Positions 41,645-51,090 of a stretch of DNA of 64,000 bases are shown here, in pieces. Origin of the DNA: Puniceicoccales bacterium Verruco_01 (GTDB lineage: Bacteria > Verrucomicrobiota > Verrucomicrobiia > Opitutales > Oceanipulchritudinaceae); contig LVBV01000012.1 of the NCBI GenBank assembly GCA_001604565.1, positions 1 to 64,000 of the forward strand, in the 5' to 3' direction. Made by a program: the position numbers and the translations under genes. The first letter of the stretch is position 1. Each line of letters starts with the position of its first letter. Below the pieces are notes generated by a model. That model was not told the origin of the DNA, ran no database searches, and worked only from the letters and a program-made list of their open reading frames with translations.

Positions 41645-43585
41645 CTATTTTTCGGGTGAAGCAGGTTTTTCGCCGAAAATACCGGTCTTCTGCCCGAGGT
41701 CGGTGCCGGTCTTGCGCGCTTTCTGAATCGCTTTTTTCGCCTCGGGGTCGATCCAGTACAGGCCGTACTGGTTCGGGCTCTCGGAAAGCGGCACGTCGAA
41801 TCCCTCCGGGAAGCGGATCCAGCCCCAATAGCCTACGCGATAGAATGGGGTTTTGTCTCCGGGAATGAAGGATGCCTCGTCAAACAGGATGTCCTCCATC
41901 TGATGTGCAAGAGCGATCATCTCGCCAACGTCTGTGCTGCGGTCATACTTTTCGATCAGCTTGTCTAGCTCCGGGTCTGCGGTGGAAGTGATGTTGTTGG
42001 TGTTGAGGTGCAGGGAGCCGTCTGGGTTGTAGGCGTTCACGGAATGGAACGTCTCCCAGAATCGCGGATACGGGTCGTCCGGGGCCACGCCCCATCCCCA
42101 GAAGGCGATCTCGTGCTGCTTGTTCATCACCTTCTTGTAGTTCGTCGTCGGGTCCTGCACGTCGAGATTGATCTCCAGCCCCGCCTTGAGCGCCTCTTCC
42201 TTGAGAATCTGGCATTCATCGACGGACGGGCTTTGCGCGACAGAGAGGGCAAAACTCAGGCGCCGTCCCTTCCCGTCCACGAGGACGCCATCAGGACCAG
42301 CCTTGTCAAAGCCCGCCTCCGCAAAGAGTGCGCGCGCCTTGTCCGGATCGAAGGGCCGGGCCGTCACAGGGTTGTCGAAGGCGCCGAAGCCGTCCACGTA
42401 GCCCTTGAGTCTCGCAAAGTCGCCCCGGTAGTGGAAGTCGATCACCCTCTGCCAGTTACAGGCGTAGTGGATGCCCTGGCGGATGCGCTTGTCGGCAAGG
42501 AGGGGGCTTGCGGTGTTCAGGAAGAGGCCGATCGTGGGAGCGGGGACGTTGTTGTAATATGCCGCCCTTTCGATCCAGCCTTTCTTCACGGCCTCCAGAT
42601 CCTGCGTGCGGTCGTACCAGAACTCGGGCAGGGTCAGGGAAAACATGTCGAGATCGCCCACTTTGAAGGATTCGAAGGCGATTCCGATGTCACGGATCAG
42701 AATGAACTTGCGTTTTTCCGGGTTGAATCTGTGCGCGTAGAATTTCTTGTTTTCCGCCCACCAGTTTTTGACGTGGGTCACGGTGAGGGAACTTCCCTGC
42801 ACGATGTTCTGCGGCAGGAGTTCCCAGGGGCCGGTCGTCGGCTCAAATTTCCACTGGAATTTCGTCAGAAAATCCTTGTCCAGCACGCGGTAAAAGTGCG
42901 ACGGGGTGGGCGAGAGAGTGGTGTAATAGATCGGGTAGGGACGCGCCTCCGGAAGGGTGACGGAGATCGTGTAGTCGTCGTACTTGGTGATGTTCGCGTA
43001 GTTTTCGCCATACCAGTTGTTGTACCACGGGGCACTGATGAACTGCGAAAGGTTGAAATAGAAGGTGTAGAAGTAGTCGTCGGCCTTCACCGGCACGCCG
43101 TCGGAATAACGGGCGTCGGGGTCCAGCCGGTAATATACGGTCTTCTTGTCCTTTGAGACTGCCCATGCCGTTGCCAGCCCCGGAATCCAGTTCTTCGTCA
43201 CCGGGTGAAGGCTTGCGAGGCTCATCTTGTTGTAATCGAGGAACACGTCGCGCATCGAATGGTTGGAATCCGGGCCCACGAAACGCAGGGTCGGCGGCCA
43301 CGAGAGCATGAAGCTCGTCACGGTCCCGCCCCTGATCGCGCGCGGGTCTGCAAAAGGCTTTTCGGCGGAGCCATCCTCCCAGACGAGGTCTTTCGGCAGG
43401 TCCGCGGGTGTAGCAAAGGTGAACATCCCGGGCTTTTCGCGGTAGAAGGCGTCCACGACGGCCTGCTCGTCCGCAGTCAGCGGCGCCGTGGCGGAGACCG
43501 GGGCGGCGGCTTCTTTCGCGTAGCCGGTGACGAAGGGCAGGGCGATGGCGAGAAAGGTGGCGTGAACGAGTTGTAGAACGGTCAT
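41645..43585 (-). CDS. Extracellular solute-binding protein, family 5 (YejA-like)
   Basis: A 646-residue periplasmic binding protein with a signal peptide (about residues 1-24, ending VTGYAKE). It has the family-5 core GLATAWAVSKDKKTVYYRLDPDARYSDGVPVKADDYFYTFYFN and the C-terminal ligand region with WGWGVAPDDPYPRFWETFHS. The long N-terminal part (PGMFTFATPADLPKDLVWEDGS) suggests the YejA type, which takes up peptides such as microcin C in E. coli. The permease genes are not in the window. Confidence 0.86.
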   Translation of the reverse strand: MTVLQLVHATFLAIALPFVTGYAKEAAAPVSATAPLTADEQAVVDAFYREKPGMFTFATPADLPKDLVWEDGSAEKPFADPRAIRGGTVTSFMLSWPPTLRFVGPDSNHSMRDVFLDYNKMSLASLHPVTKNWIPGLATAWAVSKDKKTVYYRLDPDARYSDGVPVKADDYFYTFYFNLSQFISAPWYNNWYGENYANITKYDDYTISVTLPEARPYPIYYTTLSPTPSHFYRVLDKDFLTKFQWKFEPTTGPWELLPQNIVQGSSLTVTHVKNWWAENKKFYAHRFNPEKRKFILIRDIGIAFESFKVGDLDMFSLTLPEFWYDRTQDLEAVKKGWIERAAYYNNVPAPTIGLFLNTASPLLADKRIRQGIHYACNWQRVIDFHYRGDFARLKGYVDGFGAFDNPVTARPFDPDKARALFAEAGFDKAGPDGVLVDGKGRRLSFALSVAQSPSVDECQILKEEALKAGLEINLDVQDPTTNYKKVMNKQHEIAFWGWGVAPDDPYPRFWETFHSVNAYNPDGSLHLNTNNITSTADPELDKLIEKYDRSTDVGEMIALAHQMEDILFDEASFIPGDKTPFYRVGYWGWIRFPEGFDVPLSESPNQYGLYWIDPEAKKAIQKARKTGTDLGQKTGIFGEKPASPEK

Positions 43586-43624
43586 GACCAGAGAGGGTTC
43601 GGGATTGGGAAATGATTCGAGAGA

Positions 43625-44392
43625 TTATGAAGGGATCGTAGTGGAAAAGAAAGCCTCGGAAACAGCTGCGGTTTCCGTGCCGAAGGAGGCCTCATCCTTT
43701 TTCAGAAGCCGGGCTGCGCATTCCACGACAAGGGGAACGCCGCACGGTTCCAGCGTTGGGGCTGGTGCAGAAGGCGGACCGGAAAAATCGCTTTCAAAAT
43801 GAAGCAGATCCATCGGGATTTCCGATAGAATCGCTTGAGCCCTGTCTTGCGACATACCAAGGAGCTTCCCGCCGAGGGAGAGGTGCACGCCGCGCCGGGC
43901 CAGTTCGCGCGCGATCTGGCCGCTTGCTCCAAAACCGTGAACGAGCAGGCGTTGCCCCTCGCGTCCCCGCAGAATTCTAAAGAGTTCATCCCACGCGTGG
44001 ACGCAGTGGATGCTTGCGGGAAGATGCCTCTCCCGGGCAAGGTCCAGTTGCCAGGAAAACACCGCCGCCTGCTGCGCCAACGGGACTGCGCAACGACGAC
44101 CTTTGTCGAGGCCGATCTCACCGATCCCGGCACAATGTTCGTCCAGCCGTGCCTCAAGCTGCTTTTTCCAGTCCGCCGGCGCGCCGTCCATCCACCAGGG
44201 ATGCAGGCCGTAGCTCGCCAGAATCGTTTGGGGATGTTCTTCCCGCAGAGCCGCAAGTCGATCCCAGTCGCCCCCGACGCCGGTCGCGCAGCACATCATC
44301 CGCGTTACGCCTGCCTTTCCTGCACGGGTCAAAACCTCAGCACGTACGATTCCGTCCAGATTCTGGAGGTGATTGTGGCAGTCGAAAGGCAC
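43625..44392 (-). CDS. TatD-family metal-dependent hydrolase
   Basis: A 255-residue TIM-barrel hydrolase. Metal motifs are FDCHNHLQ at the N terminus, SYGLHPWW, IGEIGLDKG, the Gln-rich helix QQAAVFSWQLDLARERHLPASIHC, HGFGAS and the final FESD. TatD proteins are 3'-5' DNA/RNA exonucleases or deacylases. The first motif is DCHNH instead of the usual DTHCH. It follows the TetR regulator gene by 18 bp on the same strand. Confidence 0.82.
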   Translation of the reverse strand: MPFDCHNHLQNLDGIVRAEVLTRAGKAGVTRMMCCATGVGGDWDRLAALREEHPQTILASYGLHPWWMDGAPADWKKQLEARLDEHCAGIGEIGLDKGRRCAVPLAQQAAVFSWQLDLARERHLPASIHCVHAWDELFRILRGREGQRLLVHGFGASGQIARELARRGVHLSLGGKLLGMSQDRAQAILSEIPMDLLHFESDFSGPPSAPAPTLEPCGVPLVVECAARLLKKDEASFGTETAAVSEAFFSTTIPS

Positions 44393-44410
44393 GTTGCGAT
44401 TCTGCCGCGC

Positions 44411-45049
44411 CTAGGTCTTCTTGCAAGAGGCTTTCGCCCGCAATCCCGTGAAGAGAATCCTCAACGCCCGCTCGACATCGATAGAGGGCATTTCATGTAA
44501 CGTGCCGCGCAGGGAAAAAGTGATGATCCCGGAACAAAGAGCCACGATTATGGCGGCGGTTTCCTTCACATCAAGATCTGGAGACACCTGTCCAAGTCTC
44601 TTTGCGTTTTCCAGATACTCGGCGGTTTTATCCAGCCCTTCGTGCGCGTATCGGCATTCGGGTTCAAAGACGGGGTTCCGCTTCTCCACGAATTCACAGT
44701 TGAAGATGAAAATGGTGTGGATGTCGCGGCTGGTGCGGTCCGAGAGCATCTGCTTGAGTGCACGGGCGATCACCCGCTCCAGATCGCCGAGGGGATCCCC
44801 GGACTTGTCGGGCGAGGCAAGGTTGTCGAACATTTCCTGCGCCGGAGGATGGGCGCGTCGCAAGAGTTCCAGCAAAAGCTCGGTCTTGTTTTCAAAATGA
44901 TGATAGACAGCGCCTCGCGTGTAGCCCGCCTCCGCAGCAATTTTCTCCAATGTCGTTTGCGAAACGCCGTCGCGCAGGAAAAGTTTGATTGCAGCGGCGA
45001 CAATATTCTCCCGCGTTTCCTCGGCCTCATCCTTTGATCTGCGTGCCAT
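44411..45049 (-). CDS. TetR/AcrR-family repressor of the RND pump
   Basis: A 212-residue regulator. The N-terminal helix-turn-helix reads TRENIVAAAIKLFLRDGVSQTTLEKIAAEAGYTRGAVYHHFENKTELLLEL, typical of the AcrR/TtgR branch. The C-terminal part is an all-helical ligand-binding domain. It is divergent from the RND pump operon, and an AcrR-like palindrome lies at the operon start, so repression of the pump and release by a toxic ligand are inferred. Confidence 0.88.
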   Translation of the reverse strand: MARRSKDEAEETRENIVAAAIKLFLRDGVSQTTLEKIAAEAGYTRGAVYHHFENKTELLLELLRRAHPPAQEMFDNLASPDKSGDPLGDLERVIARALKQMLSDRTSRDIHTIFIFNCEFVEKRNPVFEPECRYAHEGLDKTAEYLENAKRLGQVSPDLDVKETAAIIVALCSGIITFSLRGTLHEMPSIDVERALRILFTGLRAKASCKKT

Positions 45050-45101
45050 ATCGTTGCCAGTCAGGCGAATGTTAAAATTAGCGCGATTACTTCTTGACCT
45101 T

Positions 45102-45107
45102 TATACT
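45102..45107 (+). promoter_or_regulatory. Likely -10 element of the RND operon
   Basis: TATACT matches 5 of 6 of the -10 consensus. A -35 element at the right distance is weak (TTAGCG region, 45079-45084). Transcription would start near 45114 and run through the operator. Confidence 0.35.
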
Positions 45108-45129
45108 ATGAATCCTCATCTCTCCGTCA

Positions 45130-45151
45130 ATACATACATGAATGTATCTAT
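45130..45151. promoter_or_regulatory. AcrR-type operator
   Basis: ATACATACAT-GA-ATGTATCTAT is an inverted repeat with 9 of 10 arm positions matching. It resembles the known E. coli AcrR operator (TACATACAT...ATGTATGTA). It covers the start codon region of the adaptor gene and lies downstream of the probable transcription start, so a bound TetR protein would block elongation or initiation. Confidence 0.7.
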
Positions 45152-46328
45152 GAAAACGCATCGTCTTGGGGTGTACGTCGCGATTCCGTTTCTTGCAGTG
45201 GCTCTGGCCGCTTGCGGAAAGGAAACGAAGCAGGCTTCAGGAGTCCAGCAGAGGCTCCCCGAGGTGGAGGTTGTCGAAATCCATCTTCAGAATCTTCCGT
45301 GGAAGGAAACCTATCCCGCCCGCGTGGAGGGTGTGCGCTCCGCCGAGATCCGATCCCGCGTGGGCGGAATCATCGTCAAGCGCAGTTACGTGGAGGGTTC
45401 TTTCGTCAAGGAGGGCGACGAGCTCTTCAAGATTGACCCGGTTCCCTTCGAGATTGCCCTTGAAAAAGCTCAGGCCGATCACGCGAGCGCCCTCGCCCGC
45501 GAAAAACAGGCCGGTGCCGACTTTGCACGCATCGACAAACTCTTCGCCAGCGGTTCAGTGAGCGACAAACAGCATGACGATGCGGTTGCAGCCTATGATC
45601 TTGCAAAAGCGGCAACGATGGCCGCGCACGCGGCGTTGCGCCAAGCCGAGGTGAATCTCGGCTATACGAGCGTCAGCGCGCCCTTCTCCGGTGTGACGGG
45701 AAAGGAAACAATGACAGAAGGAAATCTTGTCTCTTCCGCAGATATTCTTACAGTAGTGACTCAGCTCGACCCCATTTACGTTCTCTTTTCCCTGCCCGAG
45801 GGCGATCCGGCATTTCGGCAGCTGTTCGCGAAAGGTTCCCGCCACAAGGAGGGGTCCACGGCGATGACTCTCTTCACGCGCAGCGGCTCGGCATACGGTC
45901 GCCCCGGGCAGGTCAATTTTGCCGAAACGGGTGTGGATCCGCAGACCGGATCGGTGCGCATGAGGGCTGAATTCCCCAATAATTTGGGCGAGCTTCTCCC
46001 CGGTCAGGTGGTGCGACTCGCCTTTGCGGACCTCAAGTTGGAACCATGCGCGGTCATTCCGGCGGATGCCGTGATCATGAGCCCGATGGGTGCAATCGTT
46101 TACACCGTCGACGCGGAAAACAAGGTGGCTCCCCGTCCGGTGCAGCTCGGCCCGGTCCTCAAGGAGGGGCAGCTCGTCACCGGCGGTCTTGCGGAAGGCG
46201 ATCGCGTGATCATCACCTCGCTCATCCGTCTCAAGCCCGGTGACGCTGTCGTTCCGCGCAGCGCTGGCAGGGCGGCTGCCGCCCCGTCTTCAAACGGCAC
46301 GGCGGAAACCCCGGCCGCGTCGAAGTAA
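45150..46328 (+). CDS. RND efflux periplasmic adaptor (AcrA-like)
   Basis: A 392-residue membrane fusion lipoprotein. Signal MKTHRLGVYVAIPFLAVALAAC has the lipobox LAAC. It has the lipoyl half-motif RSRVGGIIVKRSYVEGSFVKEGDELFKIDP, the helical hairpin EKAQADHASALAREKQAGADFARIDKLFASGSVS, the second lipoyl half APFSGVTGKETMTEGNLVS, and the beta-barrel and membrane-proximal parts. It links the inner membrane pump to the outer membrane channel. Other in-frame ATGs exist at 45108 and 45138; 45150 is preferred because it begins the signal peptide. Confidence 0.92.
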   Translation: MKTHRLGVYVAIPFLAVALAACGKETKQASGVQQRLPEVEVVEIHLQNLPWKETYPARVEGVRSAEIRSRVGGIIVKRSYVEGSFVKEGDELFKIDPVPFEIALEKAQADHASALAREKQAGADFARIDKLFASGSVSDKQHDDAVAAYDLAKAATMAAHAALRQAEVNLGYTSVSAPFSGVTGKETMTEGNLVSSADILTVVTQLDPIYVLFSLPEGDPAFRQLFAKGSRHKEGSTAMTLFTRSGSAYGRPGQVNFAETGVDPQTGSVRMRAEFPNNLGELLPGQVVRLAFADLKLEPCAVIPADAVIMSPMGAIVYTVDAENKVAPRPVQLGPVLKEGQLVTGGLAEGDRVIITSLIRLKPGDAVVPRSAGRAAAAPSSNGTAETPAASK

Positions 46329-46349
46329 TTCCAACGACAGGAGGTCGGC

Positions 46350-49300
46350 ATGTTTTCCAAATTCTTCATTCACAGACCGGTGTTCGCATCGGTCCTGTCC
46401 ATCGTGATCGTGCTCTTCGGCATCGTCTCGATGGTCTCGCTGCCCGTGGCACAGTACCCGGAGATTCTTCCCCCGGAAGTCATGGTGCAGGCCAGCTATC
46501 CGGGCGCCACAGCTGAAGTCATCGCGGATACGGTGGCCTCGCCGCTGGAGCAGGCGATCAATGGTGTTGACGGCATGCTCTACGTCACCACGTCCACTTC
46601 GGACGCCGGTTCGATGATGATGAGCATCGCCTTCAAGGTGGGCACCGATCCGGACCAGAACACGATCAACGTGAACAACCGCGTCCAGACGGCACTGTCC
46701 AAGCTGCCCATCGAGGTGCGCAATCTCGGTGTCACGGTTTCCAAGAGATCTTCTTCAATTCTCGGAATTGGAGCCCTTTATTCTCCCGGTGGTCAGTACG
46801 ACGCGGCGTTTCTTTCCAACTACGCGCTTCTCAACGTCATCGACGAACTCAAGCGAACCGAAGGCGTGGGCGACGCCTCACTGTTCGGCAACTTCAACTA
46901 CTCGATGCGCGTCTGGCTCAATCCCGACAAACTGGCCGAGTATTCGCTTTCGAGCGGCGACGTGACAAGCGCCATCTCCGAACAGAATTCCCAGTTTGCC
47001 GCCGGCTCGATCGGCGCCGCGCCGGGAGTTCCCGGTGAGGTCAACGCCTTCACTTATTCCATCACCACCAAGGGCCGGCTCTTAACGCCCAAGGAATTCG
47101 GCGACATCATCCTGCGCAGCAACTCCGACGGCAGCGTCCTGCGCCTTTCCGACGTGGCGCGCGTGGAACTGGGCACGCAGATGTATGGCGTGGTGGGCAC
47201 GATGAACGGCTATCCCGCCGCCAACATCGGCATCTATCTTCAGCCGGGTGCCAACGCCGTGGCCACCGCAAAAGCCGTGCGGCAGACCGTGGCGAGAATC
47301 GAGAAGAGCTTCCCGGCGGGCGTTGCCTTCAACATTCCCTTCGACACCACCAAATTCGTGAGCGTGGCCATCGACGAGGTGATCACAACCTTTGTCGAGG
47401 CGCTGCTTCTGGTCATCTTCGTCGTGTATCTCTTCCTGCAGAACGCGCGCGCGACGATCATTCCGATCGTCGCCGTTCCGGTGTCCATCATCGGCACCTT
47501 CGCGGGAATGATGATGCTGGGCTTCACGATCAACATGATGACGCTCTTCGGCCTCATTCTGGCCATCGGCATCGTGGTGGACGACGCCATCGTGGTTCTG
47601 GAGAACACCGAGCGCATCATGCGATCGACCGGCATGAATTCCACCGACGCCGCGATCGAATCCATGAAGGAGGTGACGAGCCCGGTCGTGGCCATCGTTC
47701 TGGTCCTCTGCGCGGTGTTCGTGCCCGTGGCCTTCATCGAGGGTCTTGCGGGCCGGATGTACCAGCAGTTCGCCATCACGATCGCCATTTCGGTCGTCAT
47801 TTCGGGCTTTGTCGCCCTGACCCTCACCCCGGCGCTCTGCGCGATCGTGCTGCGGCACATCGACGTGAATCACACGCCCGCGAAGCCTTTCCAGGCCTTC
47901 AACAGGGTTTTCGATCAGATTCGCGACTGGTACCTGCGCGTGGCGCGCTTTTTCTACCACGAGACGCTTCTTGGCGTCGGCATCTTCCTCTCGGTCATTG
48001 CCGGCAGTCTCGCTCTCTGGCATTACACCCCGACGGCGCTTCTGCCGGACGAGGATCAGGGTTATCTCATGAGTCTTCAGTACCTGATGCCGGGCTCCTC
48101 TGTGGAGCGCACGCAGCAGGTCACCGAACCGCTCTCGAATCTCGTGATGGGTACGGAAGGCGTTCACGACATCGTCAGCATCGCGGGCGTGGACCTCACC
48201 ACGCTTTCCATGCGCTCGAACGCGGGAGCGGCCTTCATCAACCTTGACGACTGGAGCCTCCGCAAGAAGGACGACCTCGCCGCCAAGGCGATTGCCGACA
48301 AGCTGACAGGCGTCGGCATGATGAGCTTCCCCAATGCACTCGTTTTCGCTGCCAATCCGCCGGCGATCTCGGGCCTGAGCATCACGGGCGGCTTCTCGGG
48401 ATTCATCCAGAGCCGCGGCGGTGCCTCGACGATGGAGCTTTCCGGCGTCATGAACAAATTCCTTGCCGAGGCGTCCAAGCGTCCGGAGCTGGCCAATCTG
48501 CGATCGTCCTTCAGTGCGATGACGCCGCGCTACCAGTTCGACGTGGACCGCGAGAAGGCGCGCATGATGGGCGTGAAGGTGGATGCCATCTTCAATGTCC
48601 TTAAAGCCACATTCGGCGCGGCCTACGTGAACGACTTCACGATGAATGGGCGCAACTATCAGGTGAACGTTCAGGCGGAATCGGGCTTCCGCAACACGCC
48701 CGAGGATCTGCACAACCTCTTCGTGCGTTCCGACAGCGGAGAACTGGTGCCGATCTACAACCTCGTCACCTTCCACCGCACGGTCGGCGCCGACCTTGTC
48801 CAGAGGTTCAACCTCTTCACCTCAGCCCCCTTTGACGGCCAGCCCGCCAACGGTTACAGCTCGGGTCAGGCGCTGGCGGCGATCGAGGAGGTGGCGGCAA
48901 GCACGCTTCCCTCAAATTACTCGCTGGCGTGGACCGGTCAGGCATATCAGGAAAAGGCCGTCGGCAACACGGCGGGCATCGCCTTCGGCTTCGGCATCGT
49001 GATGGTGTTCCTCATCCTTGCGGCGCAGTACGAACGCTGGGCGCTGCCCTTCGCGGTTCTCACGGCGATTCCCTTCGGCACCTTCGGCGCGGTCCTGCTC
49101 ATGAAGCTTCTCGGCGAGCAGAACACGATCTACTTCCAGATCAGTCTGCTCGTCCTCATCGGACTGGCGGCGAAGAACGCGATTCTGATCGTGGAGTTCG
49201 CCGTGCAGTTGCGTGAAAAGGGCATGACAAGGCGCGATGCGGCGATCGAGGCGGCAAAGCTCCGCTTCCGCCCCATCGTGATGACCTCGATGGCATTTGT

Positions 49301-49508
49301 GCTCGGCTGTCTGCCGCTGGTCTTTTCCTCCGGCGCGGGCGCGGCCAGCCGCAAGGCGCTTGGCACGGGCGTCGTCGGCGGCATGCTTGCGGCAACCTTC
49401 CTCGCCGTGTTCTTCGTCCCGATGTTCTACCGGCTCATCGACCGGCTCGGTTACAAGAACCCCGATGCTCTTCCGGTCGTGAAGAAGGAGGATTCCCACC
49501 ATGCGTAA
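46350..49508 (+). CDS. RND multidrug efflux transporter, HAE1 family (AcrB-like)
   Basis: A 1052-residue inner membrane pump using proton motive force. It has the N-terminal FFIHRPVFASVLSIVIVLFGIVSMVSLPVAQYP, two large periplasmic loops, and the proton-relay Asp pair in GIVVDDAIVVLENTER (about residue 410), as in AcrB. The C-terminal half repeats the topology (AIPFGTFGAVLLMKLLG, LIGLAAKNAILIVEFA, FRPIVMTSMAFVLGCLPLVFSSGAG). A strong AGGAGG ribosome site precedes it. Forms a tripartite pump with the adaptor and channel genes. Overlaps the channel gene by 8 bp. Confidence 0.96.
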   Translation: MFSKFFIHRPVFASVLSIVIVLFGIVSMVSLPVAQYPEILPPEVMVQASYPGATAEVIADTVASPLEQAINGVDGMLYVTTSTSDAGSMMMSIAFKVGTDPDQNTINVNNRVQTALSKLPIEVRNLGVTVSKRSSSILGIGALYSPGGQYDAAFLSNYALLNVIDELKRTEGVGDASLFGNFNYSMRVWLNPDKLAEYSLSSGDVTSAISEQNSQFAAGSIGAAPGVPGEVNAFTYSITTKGRLLTPKEFGDIILRSNSDGSVLRLSDVARVELGTQMYGVVGTMNGYPAANIGIYLQPGANAVATAKAVRQTVARIEKSFPAGVAFNIPFDTTKFVSVAIDEVITTFVEALLLVIFVVYLFLQNARATIIPIVAVPVSIIGTFAGMMMLGFTINMMTLFGLILAIGIVVDDAIVVLENTERIMRSTGMNSTDAAIESMKEVTSPVVAIVLVLCAVFVPVAFIEGLAGRMYQQFAITIAISVVISGFVALTLTPALCAIVLRHIDVNHTPAKPFQAFNRVFDQIRDWYLRVARFFYHETLLGVGIFLSVIAGSLALWHYTPTALLPDEDQGYLMSLQYLMPGSSVERTQQVTEPLSNLVMGTEGVHDIVSIAGVDLTTLSMRSNAGAAFINLDDWSLRKKDDLAAKAIADKLTGVGMMSFPNALVFAANPPAISGLSITGGFSGFIQSRGGASTMELSGVMNKFLAEASKRPELANLRSSFSAMTPRYQFDVDREKARMMGVKVDAIFNVLKATFGAAYVNDFTMNGRNYQVNVQAESGFRNTPEDLHNLFVRSDSGELVPIYNLVTFHRTVGADLVQRFNLFTSAPFDGQPANGYSSGQALAAIEEVAASTLPSNYSLAWTGQAYQEKAVGNTAGIAFGFGIVMVFLILAAQYERWALPFAVLTAIPFGTFGAVLLMKLLGEQNTIYFQISLLVLIGLAAKNAILIVEFAVQLREKGMTRRDAAIEAAKLRFRPIVMTSMAFVLGCLPLVFSSGAGAASRKALGTGVVGGMLAATFLAVFFVPMFYRLIDRLGYKNPDALPVVKKEDSHHA

Positions 49509-50913
49509 GATCACACTGATCCTTCCGGCTGCCGCCGCTATTCTTGCGGCGGGTTGCAGCCTTGCGCCACGTTACGAACGCCCGCAGGAGGCGCTGCCTT
49601 CCTCCATGGGCCCCTCCGCCGTGGCGGATTCCGTCCGGCTCGACGCCTGGTGGACGCAGTTTAACGACCCGACGCTGACGAAGCTCGTGGAGAAGGCCCT
49701 TGCCGAAAATACGGACCTGCAGAAGGCGTACAACGGCGTGAAGGCCTCCCGTGCGGCCCTTGGTATCACGCGGGCGGATTACTTCCCCTCGCTCTCCGCC
49801 AACTCCTCGGACGCCCGCAAGGACACCTCCGACCGTCTCCTCACTCCGGGGCAGCCCGATCCGGCGAATCTCTTCTACCACTACGGCATGTTGAGCTACG
49901 AGGTGGATCTCTTCGGGCGCATCGCCTCCTCGAACAAAGCGGCGCGCGAGGACCTCCTCGGCAGCGAATACGGTGCCGCGAGCATGAAGAGCCTTGTCGC
50001 CGCGCAAACGGCCATCACGTATTACAATCTCGTCGCCGCCCGCGAGCAGCTTGCGGTGACGCTCAAGAGCGTGGAGACGCGCCGCCGTTCGCTCAAGATT
50101 GTCGAGGACCGCTACGCCGCCGGTTATGGAAACGATTCCGAACGCCAGCAGGCGGTCTCGGAACTGGCCAGCGCCGAGGCAACACTCCCCGACCTCAAGA
50201 AGTCGATCGCGAGCCTAGAATCCTCGCTGCGACTGCTCGTGGGCGAGGACGCCGCCGCCATCTGGAACGAGGCGCCGATCGGCGAGCTGCCGCAGGCCCT
50301 TCCGGAACCTCCGGAGGTGTCGTGGGACGTGACGCCCGCGTCGCTCCTCGACCGCAGGCCCGATGTGCTGTCGGCGGAGGCTTCCCTCAAGGCGGCCAAC
50401 GCCCGCATCGGCGTCGCCCGCGCGCAGAGGCTGCCCTCCATCTCCATCTCGGCTATTCTTGGAACAAGCGACACCAAGTGGGACGGTCTCTTCGAGGGCC
50501 CCTCGCAGACATGGACGCTCTCCGGCAACCTCGCCGCGCCGATCTTCGACTTCGGTCGCAGCCGCAACCGAGTGAAGAGCGCCAAGGCTGCCGCCGAGGC
50601 CGCAGAGATCAATTACCGCGCCGTGGTGCGAAACGCCTTTCTTGAATTGCGCAACGCCGCCACCGCCGCAGACCTTTCGCGCGAAAGCGTACTGGCCCGC
50701 GCGAAACAAGACGAGGCGTGGACGCGGAGTCTCGCGATCGCCGAGGAGCGCGCGAGGACCGGTTATGCCGACCCTCTGGAGCTTCTCGACGCCGAGCGCA
50801 GTCAGATGGCGGCGCAGCTCGCCCTTGTGAGTGCAAAGAGGGACCGCCTCGTCGCGGCGGTCAATCTCTGCCGGGCCCTTGGCGGCGGTTGGAGCGCTGC
50901 GGAAAAGAAGTAG
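49501..50913 (+). CDS. RND efflux outer membrane channel lipoprotein (OprM/NodT family)
   Basis: A 470-residue TolC-like outer membrane factor. Lipoprotein signal ends ILAAGC (lipobox AAGC). It has two OEP repeats with the family segments WWTQFNDPTLTKLVEKALAENTDL and LLDRRPDVLSAEASLKAANARIGVARAQRLPSIS, and helix-rich hairpins. AAGGAGG precedes the start, inside the end of the pump gene. The gene ends just before a strong terminator. Confidence 0.94.
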   Translation: MRKITLILPAAAAILAAGCSLAPRYERPQEALPSSMGPSAVADSVRLDAWWTQFNDPTLTKLVEKALAENTDLQKAYNGVKASRAALGITRADYFPSLSANSSDARKDTSDRLLTPGQPDPANLFYHYGMLSYEVDLFGRIASSNKAAREDLLGSEYGAASMKSLVAAQTAITYYNLVAAREQLAVTLKSVETRRRSLKIVEDRYAAGYGNDSERQQAVSELASAEATLPDLKKSIASLESSLRLLVGEDAAAIWNEAPIGELPQALPEPPEVSWDVTPASLLDRRPDVLSAEASLKAANARIGVARAQRLPSISISAILGTSDTKWDGLFEGPSQTWTLSGNLAAPIFDFGRSRNRVKSAKAAAEAAEINYRAVVRNAFLELRNAATAADLSRESVLARAKQDEAWTRSLAIAEERARTGYADPLELLDAERSQMAAQLALVSAKRDRLVAAVNLCRALGGGWSAAEKK

Positions 50914-50935
50914 GTTTGGGGCTCTGGATTGAATC

Positions 50936-50972
50936 AAAAAGGCGGGATACGCGTTGGTGTCCCGCCTTTTTT
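50936..50972 (+). terminator. Intrinsic terminator of the RND operon
   Basis: GGCGGGATAC (50941-50950) and GTGTCCCGCC (50957-50966) form a 10-bp stem with one G-T pair, flanked by AAAAA and followed by TTTTTT. Confidence 0.85.
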
Positions 50973-51090
50973 GTAAAGCCGGATAGTTCCACAAGCCGTC
51001 CGGAAGAGAATTTCCCCCATTCGGCCCCGCGTTCTTGACGCGAAGCAGCGACGGTTTGATTTTACGTTCAATCAAACACACCGGTCACCG

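Noticed and set aside
41943-43156. Plus-strand frames within the binding-protein gene
   Set aside because: Antisense to a clear family-5 binding protein with signal peptide.
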